DNA of 64,000 nt from Pseudomonadota bacterium (GCA_023423655.1 JAFAFE010000001.1:248001-312000), one strand, 5' to 3'; shown: positions 8,636-18,411, counted from the stretch's first letter. Notes: a model not told the origin generated them from the sequence alone. Numbers and translations are program-made.

Positions 8636-10417
8636 TCAGTCGGCGAAGGCGGCGTCTTCGATATGGAGTTCTGCCGCCGGGCGGCCGCTCCATTCGTCGA
8701 GCTTGGCGCGGCCAGCGAACCAATATTTACGGTCGCGCGGGCCGTGGAGCAAGGTCTGGCCCAGCACATCGTCGGCGGCGCGGAAGGCGATACATTTGAA
8801 GCTGCCGCCCCCCTCGCCGCCCGCAATCACGCGGACATGACCGCCCGAGCCGACCACATCGGCGCGCAGGATGCGGACGGGTCCGGCGACGATGCGCGGG
8901 GCGGGCCAACCCATGCCATAAGGGCCGCCTTCTTCGATGGCCGCCACGAAATCGGGATTGACGCCTTGCGGGCTTAACACCGCGTCGATGAGCAAAGCGC
9001 GACCTTCGCTTGCGCGCGCCACATCGGCGGCGAGCCGTTCGTTCAGAAAGTCGGTGAAGGCGGCGAGTTGGCCTTGGTCGATGGTGAGCCCCGCCGCCAT
9101 CGCATGGCCGCCGCCCGCGACCAGCAGGCCATGCTCTTTGGCGGCCAGCACCGCCGCGCCCAGATCAACCCCGCCGACCGAGCGGCCCGACCCTTTGCCG
9201 ACGCCGTCTTCATCGAGCGCGATGACGATGGCGGGGCGGTCGAGCTTTTCCTTGAGCCGCCCAGCGACAATGCCGATGACGCCGGGGTGCCAGCCGGGGG
9301 CGGCGACCACCGCGACCGCGCTGTTGGCGCACGCTTCGGCGAGCGCCATCGCCTCTTCCTGCACCTGCGCTTCAATCGCGCGGCGTTCGTCATTATAGCG
9401 GCCTAATTGTTCGGCGATGTGGCGCGCTTCGGCGGCGTCCTGCGTCGTCAACAGCCGCACACCCAGATCGGATTCGCCGACGCGCCCGCCCGCATTGATG
9501 CGCGGCCCCAGCGCAAAGCCGAGATCGCTGCAGCGCGGTGCGCGCTTGATGCCCGACACGTCGTTGAGCGCAGCGAGGCCGATATTGTGGCGCTTGCCGA
9601 GGACCTTCAGCCCTTGCGCGACAAAAGCGCGGTTGAGACCCTTCAACGATGCCACATCGGCAACCGTGCCGAGTGCAACAATGTCGAGCAATGCCATCAG
9701 ATTAGGCTCTGCACGGTCGGCAAAATAGCCGCGCGTGCGCAAGGTGCGGAGCAGCGCGACGCCGAGCAGGAAGGCAACGCCGACCGCCGCCAGATGGCCG
9801 TGTGCCGCCGCATCGGGGGCTTCATCCAAACGGTTGGGATTGACCAGCGCAAAGCTTTCGGGGAGCGCGCTTGCACATTGGTGATGGTCGACGACGATCA
9901 CGTCGATCCCGGCGGCGCGGGCCTGTGCGAGCGCATCAAAGGCTTGCGCGCCGCAATCGACAGTGACGATGAGGGTCGAGCCTTGTTCGCCCAACCGCAC
10001 CAAGGCTTCACCCGACGGGCCGTAGCCTTCCATCAGACGGTCGGGGATATAAGCGCCCGCCTCCAACCCCAAATCGCGCAGCAAGCGGATGAGCAGGGCC
10101 GCGCTGGTTGCGCCATCGACATCATAATCGCCGAAAATGGTGATTTTTTCCTGGGATTGCACCGCATCGGCCAAGCGTTCGGCGGCGCGGTCCATATCGT
10201 TGAACAGCGACGGGTCGGGCAGAAAGTCGCGCAACGTCGGATTGCGATATTGCGCTACATTTTCGCGCGCGACCCCGCGCGTCATCAAAAGCTGGGTCAC
10301 CAGATCGTCGGGGCGAAAGCCTGCATCGCGGCCATCGGCCCCAAGGCCGCGCCACTGCCAGGGCTGGCCTTTGAACGAGCGGGAAATATCGAGCGCAAAA
10401 CCGGTGTCGGACATCAT
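8636..10417 (-). CDS. recJ: Single-stranded-DNA-specific exonuclease RecJ
   Basis: The 593-residue protein is a DHH-family 5'-3' single-strand exonuclease used in recombination and mismatch repair. Metal-binding motifs are visible: DYDVDG at 97-102, the DHH signature in VIVVDHH at 177-179, and a DHHA1-type GGHAMAAGLT segment further on. The start is one of two adjacent ATGs (10417 or 10414); the first overlaps the upstream gene's TGA by four bases. A much longer in-frame extension to 10609 lies inside the neighbour and was rejected. It is the last gene of a three-gene minus-strand run with the two PH-domain genes. Confidence 0.95.
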   Translation of the reverse strand: MMSDTGFALDISRSFKGQPWQWRGLGADGRDAGFRPDDLVTQLLMTRGVARENVAQYRNPTLRDFLPDPSLFNDMDRAAERLADAVQSQEKITIFGDYDVDGATSAALLIRLLRDLGLEAGAYIPDRLMEGYGPSGEALVRLGEQGSTLIVTVDCGAQAFDALAQARAAGIDVIVVDHHQCASALPESFALVNPNRLDEAPDAAAHGHLAAVGVAFLLGVALLRTLRTRGYFADRAEPNLMALLDIVALGTVADVASLKGLNRAFVAQGLKVLGKRHNIGLAALNDVSGIKRAPRCSDLGFALGPRINAGGRVGESDLGVRLLTTQDAAEARHIAEQLGRYNDERRAIEAQVQEEAMALAEACANSAVAVVAAPGWHPGVIGIVAGRLKEKLDRPAIVIALDEDGVGKGSGRSVGGVDLGAAVLAAKEHGLLVAGGGHAMAAGLTIDQGQLAAFTDFLNERLAADVARASEGRALLIDAVLSPQGVNPDFVAAIEEGGPYGMGWPAPRIVAGPVRILRADVVGSGGHVRVIAGGEGGGSFKCIAFRAADDVLGQTLLHGPRDRKYWFAGRAKLDEWSGRPAAELHIEDAAFAD

Positions 10418-12015
10418 CCGATCAGCTTTGCCCGCAACGCATAGGCGGTGGCAAGCGGCAATGCGCCAATCCTGTAAGCCGACAGCCCGCTCTGCCCCGC
10501 AACCCCCAACCGGATATTGGCCAACCCCGCCAGCCGGTAGAGCGGGCCATAGTCGATATCGACGCTCTGGATATGGCGCACCGGCAAAATAAGCTGGCGG
10601 CGCTTCCACCAGCCATGCGTGATTTCCAGCTTGACCGGAATGGCGCCTACCAGCTCAAGCCTGTAGCGGTGATGCGACCAGCGCCAATAGCGCGCGACCA
10701 TATAGAAAAGGCATAAAGGCACGATCAGCCAGAGCGACACCGGAAAAGGAAGGTCGGGCCTCAGGCGCGCAAACAGCGGCGCGGCGACGAGCAGCAGCAT
10801 AATGAGCGGCACCACGCCAATCGCACCATAGCGCCACATTGCAGGATGGACGCCGCGCCAGCCTTGCGCGTCGGGCGCGCTGCGCGCAAATTTCCGGTCT
10901 GCGCCGGTTTCGGCCAAAATAAGGTCAATTTCGTCGAGATGCGCGAGCGGGGCGACATCATGGTCGCTCTCTTTCGCGCCATCGCTCGCAAGGCTTTGCA
11001 GCTTCAAGCCATGCCAGCCGAACCGCCGCCTGAGCCATCCGGTGACAAGCATTGCGGCTTGCACGCGCTTGACCGGAATGACCACATCGGTGCGGGTGGT
11101 GAGGCCGCGTTGACGGCGAAGGCCGGTGGGCGTGCGGGTTAGCGTGAAGCCATATTGTTTGAGCAAGGTCGTCACCACACCGCTCGCTATGCCGACCAAG
11201 GTGACAAAGGCGATGCCGACCAGCACGGACAGATATTGATGTGCGAGGAGATAGAGGATGACCGGATTATTTTCGTCAAACGCCTGCTCCCAATCAAGCG
11301 GGCGGAACGGGTCGAACGGCAGCACATCGCCGAAAAGCTGGAGCAGACCGAAAATCGCGGCGAACAAAGCGAGCGAGAAGTTGAACAGGCCTGCGGTCAG
11401 CACACGGCCCAAGGACATGGCAAAGACGGGGCGGTCCACCGCTTCTTCTCCGGCAATTTCGCCAGCATCGGGCGCGGCTGGGGCGGTGATATGATGCCCC
11501 GCGCGCCAGGTGCGGATGCGGTCGCGCAACGCTTCGGCATCGCCAAGCGCGATGGCGTTCAATTCGCCCTCCTCCTCGCCGCCGCCCGACCCTGCGCCGG
11601 TTTCGAGCCGCACTTTGGCAAGGCCGGTAATCCGTGCGAGCAAGCCCTGTTCGATCGACACATCCTGCACCCTGTCAAACGGGATGACGCGGTGGGTGCG
11701 CGACATTATGCCGCTGTCGATGCTGATCTCCTCCGTGCCGATGCAGTAGGAAAAGCGCAGCCAATAGAAAAAAATCCACAGCCAGCCGAGCAGCACAACC
11801 ACCCCCGCCGCACCGAACAGCAATAATGTATTGCCCTTGGCATAGAGGATCGCAAAGAGCGGGAGCGCGTTGACGAGCATCCGCACGGCTTGGGGCGCGC
11901 GTAATAGCAGGGTTGCAGGATGCAGCCTTTGGCGCGCGTCGCTGTCGGGGCCAGCTTCGCCGGCCAGGTCTTCGCGAGTCAGGGCCGCTCCGTCGGGTAT
12001 AGACGGCTCATTCAT
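10414..12015 (-). CDS. Bacterial PH-domain membrane protein, YdbT-like (large partner)
   Basis: The 533-residue protein has paired membrane helices and repeated bPH2 (DUF304) units, seen in EEISIDSGIMSRTHRVIPFD-type segments with the conserved RVQDVSIEQG, and again as IRHIQSVDIDYGPLYRLAG near the C-terminus. This is the pattern of B. subtilis YdbT. The start at 12015 overlaps the end of the upstream PH gene by eight bases (ATGAATGA). YdbS/YdbT-type pairs are known as membrane proteins of poorly defined role, linked in some bacteria to resistance against bacteriocins. Activity here is not predictable. Confidence 0.8.
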   Translation of the reverse strand: MNEPSIPDGAALTREDLAGEAGPDSDARQRLHPATLLLRAPQAVRMLVNALPLFAILYAKGNTLLLFGAAGVVVLLGWLWIFFYWLRFSYCIGTEEISIDSGIMSRTHRVIPFDRVQDVSIEQGLLARITGLAKVRLETGAGSGGGEEEGELNAIALGDAEALRDRIRTWRAGHHITAPAAPDAGEIAGEEAVDRPVFAMSLGRVLTAGLFNFSLALFAAIFGLLQLFGDVLPFDPFRPLDWEQAFDENNPVILYLLAHQYLSVLVGIAFVTLVGIASGVVTTLLKQYGFTLTRTPTGLRRQRGLTTRTDVVIPVKRVQAAMLVTGWLRRRFGWHGLKLQSLASDGAKESDHDVAPLAHLDEIDLILAETGADRKFARSAPDAQGWRGVHPAMWRYGAIGVVPLIMLLLVAAPLFARLRPDLPFPVSLWLIVPLCLFYMVARYWRWSHHRYRLELVGAIPVKLEITHGWWKRRQLILPVRHIQSVDIDYGPLYRLAGLANIRLGVAGQSGLSAYRIGALPLATAYALRAKLIG

Positions 12016-12628
12016 TATCGCTGCGGATCCGGTCGCGAATGGCATCGCGCATCGCGGCGGCGCGCTCTGGCTCCAAGCCGGGCAGATCGACCACACTATT
12101 AAGTGTCCCCGCCGTGTGGACTGTGAGCGTCGACACGCCGCATAACCGCTCGACCGGACCTTGGCTTACATCGATATGCTGGACGCGGACGAACGGTACG
12201 ATGGTATCGACATGGAACCAGTAACCGCGCACGACGCGCAAGCGTTCGGCGTCAAGCTGGTAACCCCAACGTGCAAAACGGCGCGCGGGCAAAAGCAAAA
12301 CACCTGCCAGCAACAGCCCTACAAACGCGCCCAATAGGGGGCCGCGCCAAGGCAGATCGTCGAAGATAAACGCCAGCACACTCGCCCCCACCGCCAAGGG
12401 CAGAAAGGTGAGGATCATCTGGATACGGATGACGGTGCGATAGCCGGGCGCAAGCGGGGTGAGCGCGGGGGCTTCGATGCCCTCTTGCGCCGTTTCGGCG
12501 TCCCAGGCCGCGCTGTCCGGGGCTTTTTCTGCCGGAACCCCTGCCTGCGAAGCGCCTACCTCCGGCGCAATGCCCGAAGCAATCGGGGGCGCGGGCGGCG
12601 GCGTCTCGGCGTCGGGCGATTCTGTCAT
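12008..12628 (-). CDS. Bacterial PH-domain membrane protein, YdbS-like (small partner)
   Basis: The 206-residue protein begins with a proline/alanine-rich, probably disordered stretch of about 55 residues. Two membrane helices follow near 68-110, then one bPH2 domain with RVVRGYWFHVDTIVPFVRVQ and the family hallmark QHIDVSQGPVERLCGV. Size and architecture match YdbS, the usual partner of YdbT, which is encoded directly downstream with an eight-base overlap. It is the first gene of the run ending in recJ and is transcribed away from the MFS gene. Confidence 0.8.
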   Translation of the reverse strand: MTESPDAETPPPAPPIASGIAPEVGASQAGVPAEKAPDSAAWDAETAQEGIEAPALTPLAPGYRTVIRIQMILTFLPLAVGASVLAFIFDDLPWRGPLLGAFVGLLLAGVLLLPARRFARWGYQLDAERLRVVRGYWFHVDTIVPFVRVQHIDVSQGPVERLCGVSTLTVHTAGTLNSVVDLPGLEPERAAAMRDAIRDRIRSDNE

Positions 12629-12730
12629 GGCTGTATTATAGGAGTAGGCCAGCGCAAAATCCAGTGGCGCTTTGTTTGGGGTGTATCTTCCGAGGCCCTT
12701 CCCAAGCTTGATTGGCCGAAACCTTACGAT

Positions 12731-12924
12731 CCTCCCCGAGCTTGCTCGGGGAGGGGGACCGTTCGCCGTAGGCGAATGGTGGAGGGGTAAAAGCGATTGC
12801 CTTCAGCAATCGCGCGAGGCTTTGCCTCGCATAACCCCTCCGTCACGCGCTACGCGCGCGCCACCTCCCCAAGACAAGCTTGGGGAGGAGCTTAAGGTAA
12901 GCGGCCTAAGACAAGCTTGGGGAG
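12731..12924. repeat. Composite palindromic intergenic element
   Basis: This 459-base divergent gap (12629-13087) contains no plausible gene. It holds nested hairpins: CCTCCCCGAG/CTCGGGGAGG at 12731-12754, GCGATTGC/GCAATCGC around 12793-12812, GCGAGGC/GCCTCGC after it, CCTCCCCAAG/CTTGGGGAGG at 12864-12888, and a partial copy of the last at 12908-12924. The outer arms CTCCCC and GGGGAGG make the whole block one imperfect palindrome. The GCGATTGC module recurs in the element at 19629-19810. It is probably a non-autonomous intergenic repeat. Confidence 0.65.
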
Positions 12925-13087
12925 AATATTAAAATTTCGGCCCAAGGCTAGTTACGGGTGAATTTTCACTCCACCACACCCGCTACCCCCTCTGCCCGCC
13001 GCCCCGACGCGCCATGCCACAAAATCTGCGCTGCCTATGCCGGTAAAGGGTAGTAAAGGCCGCCACAATAGCGCATAGACCGCGCCC

Positions 13088-14464
13088 ATGACTGGTTCCA
13101 CTCCCCCGGGTCAGCCTTCCCCTGATACCGCCGCCAATGGCACAACAGAATGGGCTGACAGCGCAAGCGCAGCAGCGGCCGCAGGGTCGCCTGCCGGGCC
13201 GAATGTCGAGCCGTCTGGCGAGCCGCCCGCGCCGCCGCCGTCCGGCCTTCCGATGCCGCGCGGGGAGTTTGTGGCGATGCTCGCGGCGCTGATGGCGCTG
13301 ACCGCGCTTGCCATCGATTCGATGCTGCCCGCGCTCCAGATTATGGGCGAGGAATTGGGCGTGACCGACCCCAATAGCCGCCAGTTGGTGCTGAGCGCCT
13401 TTCTCGGTGGCTTAGGCTTTGGCGCGGTCATCCACGGGCCTTTGTCCGACCGTTATGGCCGCCGTCCGGTGATGATTGTTGCGCTTATCGTCTATGTCAT
13501 CCTCGCCGCCGGATGCGGGCTGTCGCAAGATTTCACGCTGTTGCTGACCTTACGCTTCCTGCTCGGCTTTGCCGCCGCCGCAATGAGTGTGCTGCCCATC
13601 TCAATCATCCGCGACCGTTATGCGGGCGATGAAATGGCGCAGCTTATGTCGACCGTGTTCATCGTCTTCATGATTGTGCCGATCATCGCGCCGTCCGTCG
13701 GCGATGCGATTTTGAAGGTCGCGACCTGGCACTGGATTTTCCTTGTGCTGTCGGCGATGGGGACGGTGATGCTGGTGTGGGTCTGGCTGCGCCTTCCCGA
13801 AACGATGCGCCCCGAAGATGCGGTGCCGCTGCAATTCGGGCGATTGGTGCGCGAATGGCGCCAGATTGTTAGCCACCGCTCGGCAACCTCCTATATGCTT
13901 GCCGCCGCGATGACGCAGGGCGCGCTTTATGGCTTTCTCAATAGCGGGCCACAGATTTTCAAGGATGCGTTCGGGGCCGAACATCTGTTCGCACGCTCCT
14001 TTGCGGTGGTCGCGATGACGATGGCCTGCACCAACTTCCTCAACAGCCGTATCGTGCGCCGCTTCGGCGCGCGGCGGGTGTCGCAATCGGCGGTGATTAT
14101 GTTCATCCTCATCGGGCTGGTACAGACCGGGATTGCGTGGATTGCGCCCCATGCGATGATCCCCTTCCTCATCGCGGTTGCGCTCAATATGAGCATGATC
14201 GGCCTGATCGGCGCAAATTTCGGCGCGATTTCGATGGAGCCGTTCGGCCATGTTGCAGGGAGCGCCTCTTCCTTCGGCATGGCGGTGCGCACCATTTTGG
14301 CGACGATCATCGGCGCGGCCATCGGCCATATGTTCAACGGGTCGGCCATGCCGATGGCGATCGGCTTTACGATAGGGGGCGTGCTGGCGCTCCTCCTCGT
14401 GCTGTGGGGCGAAAAAGGGCGGCTATTCACCCGCCCCGGCACCGCCCGACTCGGCGTTTCCTGA
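13088..14464 (+). CDS. Multidrug-resistance MFS transporter, Bcr/CflA type
   Basis: The 458-residue protein has about 12 membrane helices. The first ones carry the drug:H+ antiporter pattern LTALAIDSMLPALQIMGEEL, and the loop motif GPLSDRYGRRPVMI between helices 2 and 3 is the standard MFS motif A. The helix-5 region RFLLGFAAAAMSVLPISIIRD fits motif C-like DHA1 exporters such as Bcr and CflA. The first 55 residues are rich in Pro, Ala and Ser and have no counterpart in the family. Translation may instead begin at MPRGEF (13253). Substrate cannot be told. Confidence 0.87.
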   Translation: MTGSTPPGQPSPDTAANGTTEWADSASAAAAAGSPAGPNVEPSGEPPAPPPSGLPMPRGEFVAMLAALMALTALAIDSMLPALQIMGEELGVTDPNSRQLVLSAFLGGLGFGAVIHGPLSDRYGRRPVMIVALIVYVILAAGCGLSQDFTLLLTLRFLLGFAAAAMSVLPISIIRDRYAGDEMAQLMSTVFIVFMIVPIIAPSVGDAILKVATWHWIFLVLSAMGTVMLVWVWLRLPETMRPEDAVPLQFGRLVREWRQIVSHRSATSYMLAAAMTQGALYGFLNSGPQIFKDAFGAEHLFARSFAVVAMTMACTNFLNSRIVRRFGARRVSQSAVIMFILIGLVQTGIAWIAPHAMIPFLIAVALNMSMIGLIGANFGAISMEPFGHVAGSASSFGMAVRTILATIIGAAIGHMFNGSAMPMAIGFTIGGVLALLLVLWGEKGRLFTRPGTARLGVS

Positions 14465-14618
14465 GCATCGCCGCGCAGAGCCCCGGTGGGGCAAGGCTTT
14501 CACCTGCCGTTCACCCGACGCTTGCTACGCCCGCGATAAGCGTTATAGAAGCCACTCAATCCCCTGCTTTCTCGTGGGCGGGGGCGATAAACACATTTAA
14601 TCCGCAGGATATATCTTC

Positions 14619-15071
14619 ATGATCCACTTCAAAGCTCCCAACCGCGCTATTATGACCGCTGCGGCGCTTGGTATCACGCTGCTCGCGAGCGGCTGTGCCA
14701 GCGACGACCGGGGAGCCAAAAAGGCGGATCTTGCCGCCAGCCGCGTGACCACCATCGGGGTCAACAGCTATTTGTGGCGCGCCTCGCTGGATGCGCTGTC
14801 GAAAATGCCGCTGCTTCAGGCCGATGCCAATTCGGGTGTCATCATCACCGACTGGTATGCCAACCCTGCCAATCCCGGCGAGCGGATGAAGGTTTCGGTG
14901 TCGATTATCGATCAGGATTTGCGCGCCGATGCGCTGCGCGTTGCCGCCTCGCGTCAGGTTGCACAGGGCGGCGGCTGGGTCGAAGCGCCGGTGCAGGCCG
15001 CGACCGTCCAGAAAATCGAAGAAATCATCCTCACCAAGGCGCGCGAGCTACGTCAGGGTGCGGTGAATTAA
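14619..15071 (+). CDS. DUF3576 family lipoprotein
   Basis: The 150-residue protein has a signal peptide with a lipobox, LLASGC, giving a lipid-anchored Cys at about residue 26. The rest matches what I recall of DUF3576: TTIGVNSYLWRASLDALSKM, a central GVIITDWY, and a C-terminal RQVAQGGGWVEAPV. It is commonly found beside leuS, lptE and holA in alphaproteobacteria, as here. The function is unknown; an envelope role is suggested by the anchor and by the lptE neighbour. A strong terminator follows, so it is probably transcribed separately from leuS. Confidence 0.82.
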   Translation: MIHFKAPNRAIMTAAALGITLLASGCASDDRGAKKADLAASRVTTIGVNSYLWRASLDALSKMPLLQADANSGVIITDWYANPANPGERMKVSVSIIDQDLRADALRVAASRQVAQGGGWVEAPVQAATVQKIEEIILTKARELRQGAVN

Positions 15072-15115
15072 TCGACCTCTTCTTACTTGCCCTCACAATG
15101 GTGCAGGGACATATA

Positions 15116-15145
15116 CGGGTCGGAACAGCTTTCCGGCCCGTTTTT
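15116..15145 (+). terminator. Rho-independent terminator after the DUF3576 gene
   Basis: The arms CGGGTCGGAA and TTCCGGCCCG pair with one G-U around a CAGCT-type loop and are followed by TTTTTG. It lies 45 bases after the DUF3576 stop and 34 bases before leuS. Confidence 0.8.
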
Positions 15146-15178
15146 GTTTAAGTTATCAGGAAATTTTGCGGATTTTTT

Positions 15179-17833
15179 ATGAGTGATACCAGCCCCCGCG
15201 ACAAAAGATTCAATGCGCTCGCCGCCGATATGCGCTGGCAAAAAGCGTGGGACGATGCGCAAAGCTTCAAGGCCGATGATGCCAGCCCCAAGCCCAAAGC
15301 CTATGTGCTGGAGATGTTCCCTTACCCGTCGGGCCGCATCCATATCGGCCATGTGCGCAACTATACAATGGGCGATGTGCTGGCGCGCTACAAGCGCATG
15401 ACGGGCCATGAAGTGCTGCACCCGATGGGCTGGGATGCGTTCGGGATGCCCGCGGAAAATGCCGCGATGGAAAAGAAAGTCCATCCGGGAAGCTGGACCC
15501 GCGAAAATATCGCCTCGATGCGCGCGCAGCTTAAGAAACTCGGCTTCGCACTCGACTGGAGCCGCGAACTCGCGACCTGCGAGCCGGATTATTATGGTCA
15601 TGAACAAGCCTTGTTCCTCGATTTGCTGGATGCCGGATTGGTCTATCGCAAGGAATCGGCGGTCAATTGGGATCCGGTCGATATGACGGTGCTCGCCAAT
15701 GAACAGGTCATCGACGGCAAGGGCTGGCGCTCGGGCGCGCCGGTCGAAAAGCGCAAATTGTCGCAATGGTTTTTGAAAATCACCGACTTTGCTGATGAAT
15801 TATTGGAGGGCCTCACCACCCTCGACGCCTGGCCCGAAAAGGTCCGGTTGATGCAGGAAAACTGGATCGGCAAATCCAAAGGTCTGCAATTCCATTTCAA
15901 CTTTGTCGGTGGGCGCCGTGCGTTCGAAGTGTTTTCGACCCGACCCGATACGATTTTCGGCGCAAGCTTTACCGCGATTGCACCCGATCATCCGATTGCG
16001 GAGGATCTCGCGAAAAACTCGCCCGATTTGGCCAAATTCATTGCCGAGTGCCAGCAGTCCGGCACCGCTGCGGCGGACATTGAAACGCAGGAAAAGAAGG
16101 GCTTTGATACCGGCCTTCGCGTCGAACATCCGCTCGATCCCGAACATCATCTGCCCGTCTATGTCGCCAATTTCGTCCTGATGGATTATGGCACCGGCGC
16201 GGTCATGGGTGTGCCTGCGCACGACCAGCGCGACCTTGATTTTGCGCGCAAATATGGGCTGCCCGTCCACCGCGTGATCGCCGATGGCGACGCGGACGAC
16301 ATCGTGTTCGAAGGCAAGGAAGCCTTTACCGGCGAAGGCCGCCTTGTAAACTCGCATTTTCTGAATGGCATGGGCGTTGATGAAGCGATTAACGCGGTCA
16401 TCGCCAAGGCAGAACATGATGGCTGGGGCAAAGCCAGGACCACATGGCGGCTGCGCGACTGGGGCGTATCGCGCCAACGTTATTGGGGAACGCCGATCCC
16501 GGTCATCCATTGCGAAAGCTGCGGCCCCGTCGGTGTGCCGCGCGACCAGTTGCCGGTCGTGCTGCCTGAAGATGTGAGCTTTGACATTCCGGGCAATCCG
16601 CTCAATCGCCACCCGACATGGGGCAAGGTCGATTGCCCCAAATGCGGCAGCCCGGCGCGCCGCGAAACCGACACGCTCGACACGTTCGTCGATTCAAGCT
16701 GGTATTTCCTGCGCTTTGCCAGCCAGCCGGGCGACAAGCCGTTCGATCCGGAAATCGTCAAGCAATGGATGCCGGTCGGCCAATATATTGGCGGCGTCGA
16801 ACATGCGATTTTGCACTTGCTCTATGCCCGCTTCTGGACCCGCGCGTTGAAGCGCATCGGTAAGCTTGATGTGGCAGAGCCCTTTGCGGGCCTGTTCACC
16901 CAAGGCATGGTGACGCACGAAACCTATGTTCTCCCAGGAAATTTTCTTTCGGAAGACGGATCAATCATCTTTCTTCCTGAAGATGTAATATTCGTTGGGG
17001 ACTTTTATCACAAAGATACTCAACAGCGTGTTATTTACTCACCTAATTCTGATGGTGGATTGGCGCACTATGTTAGTCCGGCTCAGATACGTAAGGTTGG
17101 AGAAAGAGCATATTTCGGCGCGTCTGAAGTAGAGCTTGCTGTCGGTCGCGTTATCAAAATGTCCAAGTCCAAAAAGAATGTCGTCGATCCGGACGAGATT
17201 ATCGAACAATATGGGGCGGACGCGGTGCGCTGGTTCATGCTGTCGGACAGCCCGCCGGAGCGCGATTTGCCTTGGACCGAAAGCGGCATTGAAGGCTCAT
17301 GGCGCTTCGTTCAGCGCTTGTGGCGTATCTTTGGCGAAATCGACTTGGGCGCAAGTGGCGAGGACAAGCCGCTCCTGCGCAAAATGCACCAGACGATTGA
17401 TGGTGTGGCCAAAGACATTGAAGCCTTGTCGTTCAACAAGGCGGTCGCCAAAATTTACGAACTCGCCAATGCGGTCGAAAAAGCGCCGCCTTCGGCTTCG
17501 CGCAACGAAGCGATCCGCACGCTCATGTTACTGGTCGCGCCGATGACCCCGCATTTGGCCGAGCAAGGCTGGAACGAGCAGGGCAGCACCACGCTCATCG
17601 CCGACGCCGCTTGGCCGGAGGTCAACCCCGCGCTGCTGGTCGAAGATGAAGCGACGATTGCTGTCCAGGTGCAGGGCAAATTGCGCGATACGCTGACGGT
17701 GCCCAAGGGCCTCCCCAAGGAGGAACTCGAACGGCTCGCGCTCGCATCCGACAAGATTATCCGCACGCTTGATGGCGCGACCCCCAAAAAGGTGATTGTC
17801 GTTCCCGACCGGCTGGTCAATATTGTGGTCTGA
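15179..17833 (+). CDS. leuS: Leucyl-tRNA synthetase
   Basis: The 884-residue class I synthetase charges tRNA-Leu. HIGH is at 55-58 and KMSKS at 660-664. An editing (CP1) domain lies between about 230 and 430 with the family motif ARTTWRLRDWGVSRQRYWG at its exit, and zinc-type pairs CESC and CPKC flank residues 444-489. Residues about 581-657, between QGMVTHETY and KMSKS, are encoded by DNA of about 44% GC against about 58-62% around it. The reading frame is intact, so the enzyme is probably functional. This patch covers the leucine-specific region and is discussed as a finding. lptE follows with a one-base overlap. Confidence 0.97.
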   Translation: MSDTSPRDKRFNALAADMRWQKAWDDAQSFKADDASPKPKAYVLEMFPYPSGRIHIGHVRNYTMGDVLARYKRMTGHEVLHPMGWDAFGMPAENAAMEKKVHPGSWTRENIASMRAQLKKLGFALDWSRELATCEPDYYGHEQALFLDLLDAGLVYRKESAVNWDPVDMTVLANEQVIDGKGWRSGAPVEKRKLSQWFLKITDFADELLEGLTTLDAWPEKVRLMQENWIGKSKGLQFHFNFVGGRRAFEVFSTRPDTIFGASFTAIAPDHPIAEDLAKNSPDLAKFIAECQQSGTAAADIETQEKKGFDTGLRVEHPLDPEHHLPVYVANFVLMDYGTGAVMGVPAHDQRDLDFARKYGLPVHRVIADGDADDIVFEGKEAFTGEGRLVNSHFLNGMGVDEAINAVIAKAEHDGWGKARTTWRLRDWGVSRQRYWGTPIPVIHCESCGPVGVPRDQLPVVLPEDVSFDIPGNPLNRHPTWGKVDCPKCGSPARRETDTLDTFVDSSWYFLRFASQPGDKPFDPEIVKQWMPVGQYIGGVEHAILHLLYARFWTRALKRIGKLDVAEPFAGLFTQGMVTHETYVLPGNFLSEDGSIIFLPEDVIFVGDFYHKDTQQRVIYSPNSDGGLAHYVSPAQIRKVGERAYFGASEVELAVGRVIKMSKSKKNVVDPDEIIEQYGADAVRWFMLSDSPPERDLPWTESGIEGSWRFVQRLWRIFGEIDLGASGEDKPLLRKMHQTIDGVAKDIEALSFNKAVAKIYELANAVEKAPPSASRNEAIRTLMLLVAPMTPHLAEQGWNEQGSTTLIADAAWPEVNPALLVEDEATIAVQVQGKLRDTLTVPKGLPKEELERLALASDKIIRTLDGATPKKVIVVPDRLVNIVV

Positions 17834-18411
17834 TGAAGAAACTTGTCGCGCCTTTGCTCCTCGCCCTCCTTGTCGGCCCGTTGCTGGCGGGATGCGGCCT
17901 GCGTCCGCTCTATGCCCAAGGCAGCAAAGGCGAGGTTGCGGGGCTGCTCCGCGATGTGAGCGTCAGCCCGATTCCCGACAAGGAAGGCTGGCTCGTCCGC
18001 AATGCGCTGCGCGACCGGCTGGAGCCGGCCAAGGCGGGCGATAACCGCCAGACGCGCTACCGGCTCGATGTGAAGCTGGATGACGATATTACCGGCTTCG
18101 GTATCCGCCGCGACGCCGCCGTCACGCGCGAGCGCCGCACCTTGCGCGCGCGCTACCAGTTGGTCGATACCGCAACCAATGTCGTGCTGCTCGACCAGTC
18201 GGCGACGGTCGATGCGGGGATTGATGTGGTCGGCAGCGAATATGCCACCATCGCCGCCGAAGACAGCGCATTGGAGCGACTCGCGGGCCTATTGTCCGAC
18301 CAGATCGTCTCGCGCCTCGCTTTGTTCGCTGCGCGCCACGGAACATCGACCGAACCGGCCGCGACACCATTAACGCCCGCGCCCCTGTCCCCTGCGCCGA
18401 CCCGCCAGTGA
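17833..18411 (+). CDS. lptE: LPS-assembly lipoprotein LptE
   Basis: The 192-residue protein has a lipoprotein signal (lipobox LLAGC near residue 20, then GLRPLYAQG, the family hallmark after the cysteine). The body carries TRYRLDVKLDDD and the alternating strand pattern typical of LptE. LptE plugs the LptD barrel that inserts lipopolysaccharide in the outer leaflet. Its ATG shares the A of the leuS stop (TGATG). The last 20 residues are Pro/Ala/Thr rich and poorly conserved. The leuS-lptE-holA order is common in this class. Confidence 0.9.
   Translation: MKKLVAPLLLALLVGPLLAGCGLRPLYAQGSKGEVAGLLRDVSVSPIPDKEGWLVRNALRDRLEPAKAGDNRQTRYRLDVKLDDDITGFGIRRDAAVTRERRTLRARYQLVDTATNVVLLDQSATVDAGIDVVGSEYATIAAEDSALERLAGLLSDQIVSRLALFAARHGTSTEPAATPLTPAPLSPAPTRQ

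Noticed and set aside
14480..14492. Short hairpin GCCCC/GGGGC after the MFS gene as terminator
   Set aside because: No T run follows and the stem is only five bases.
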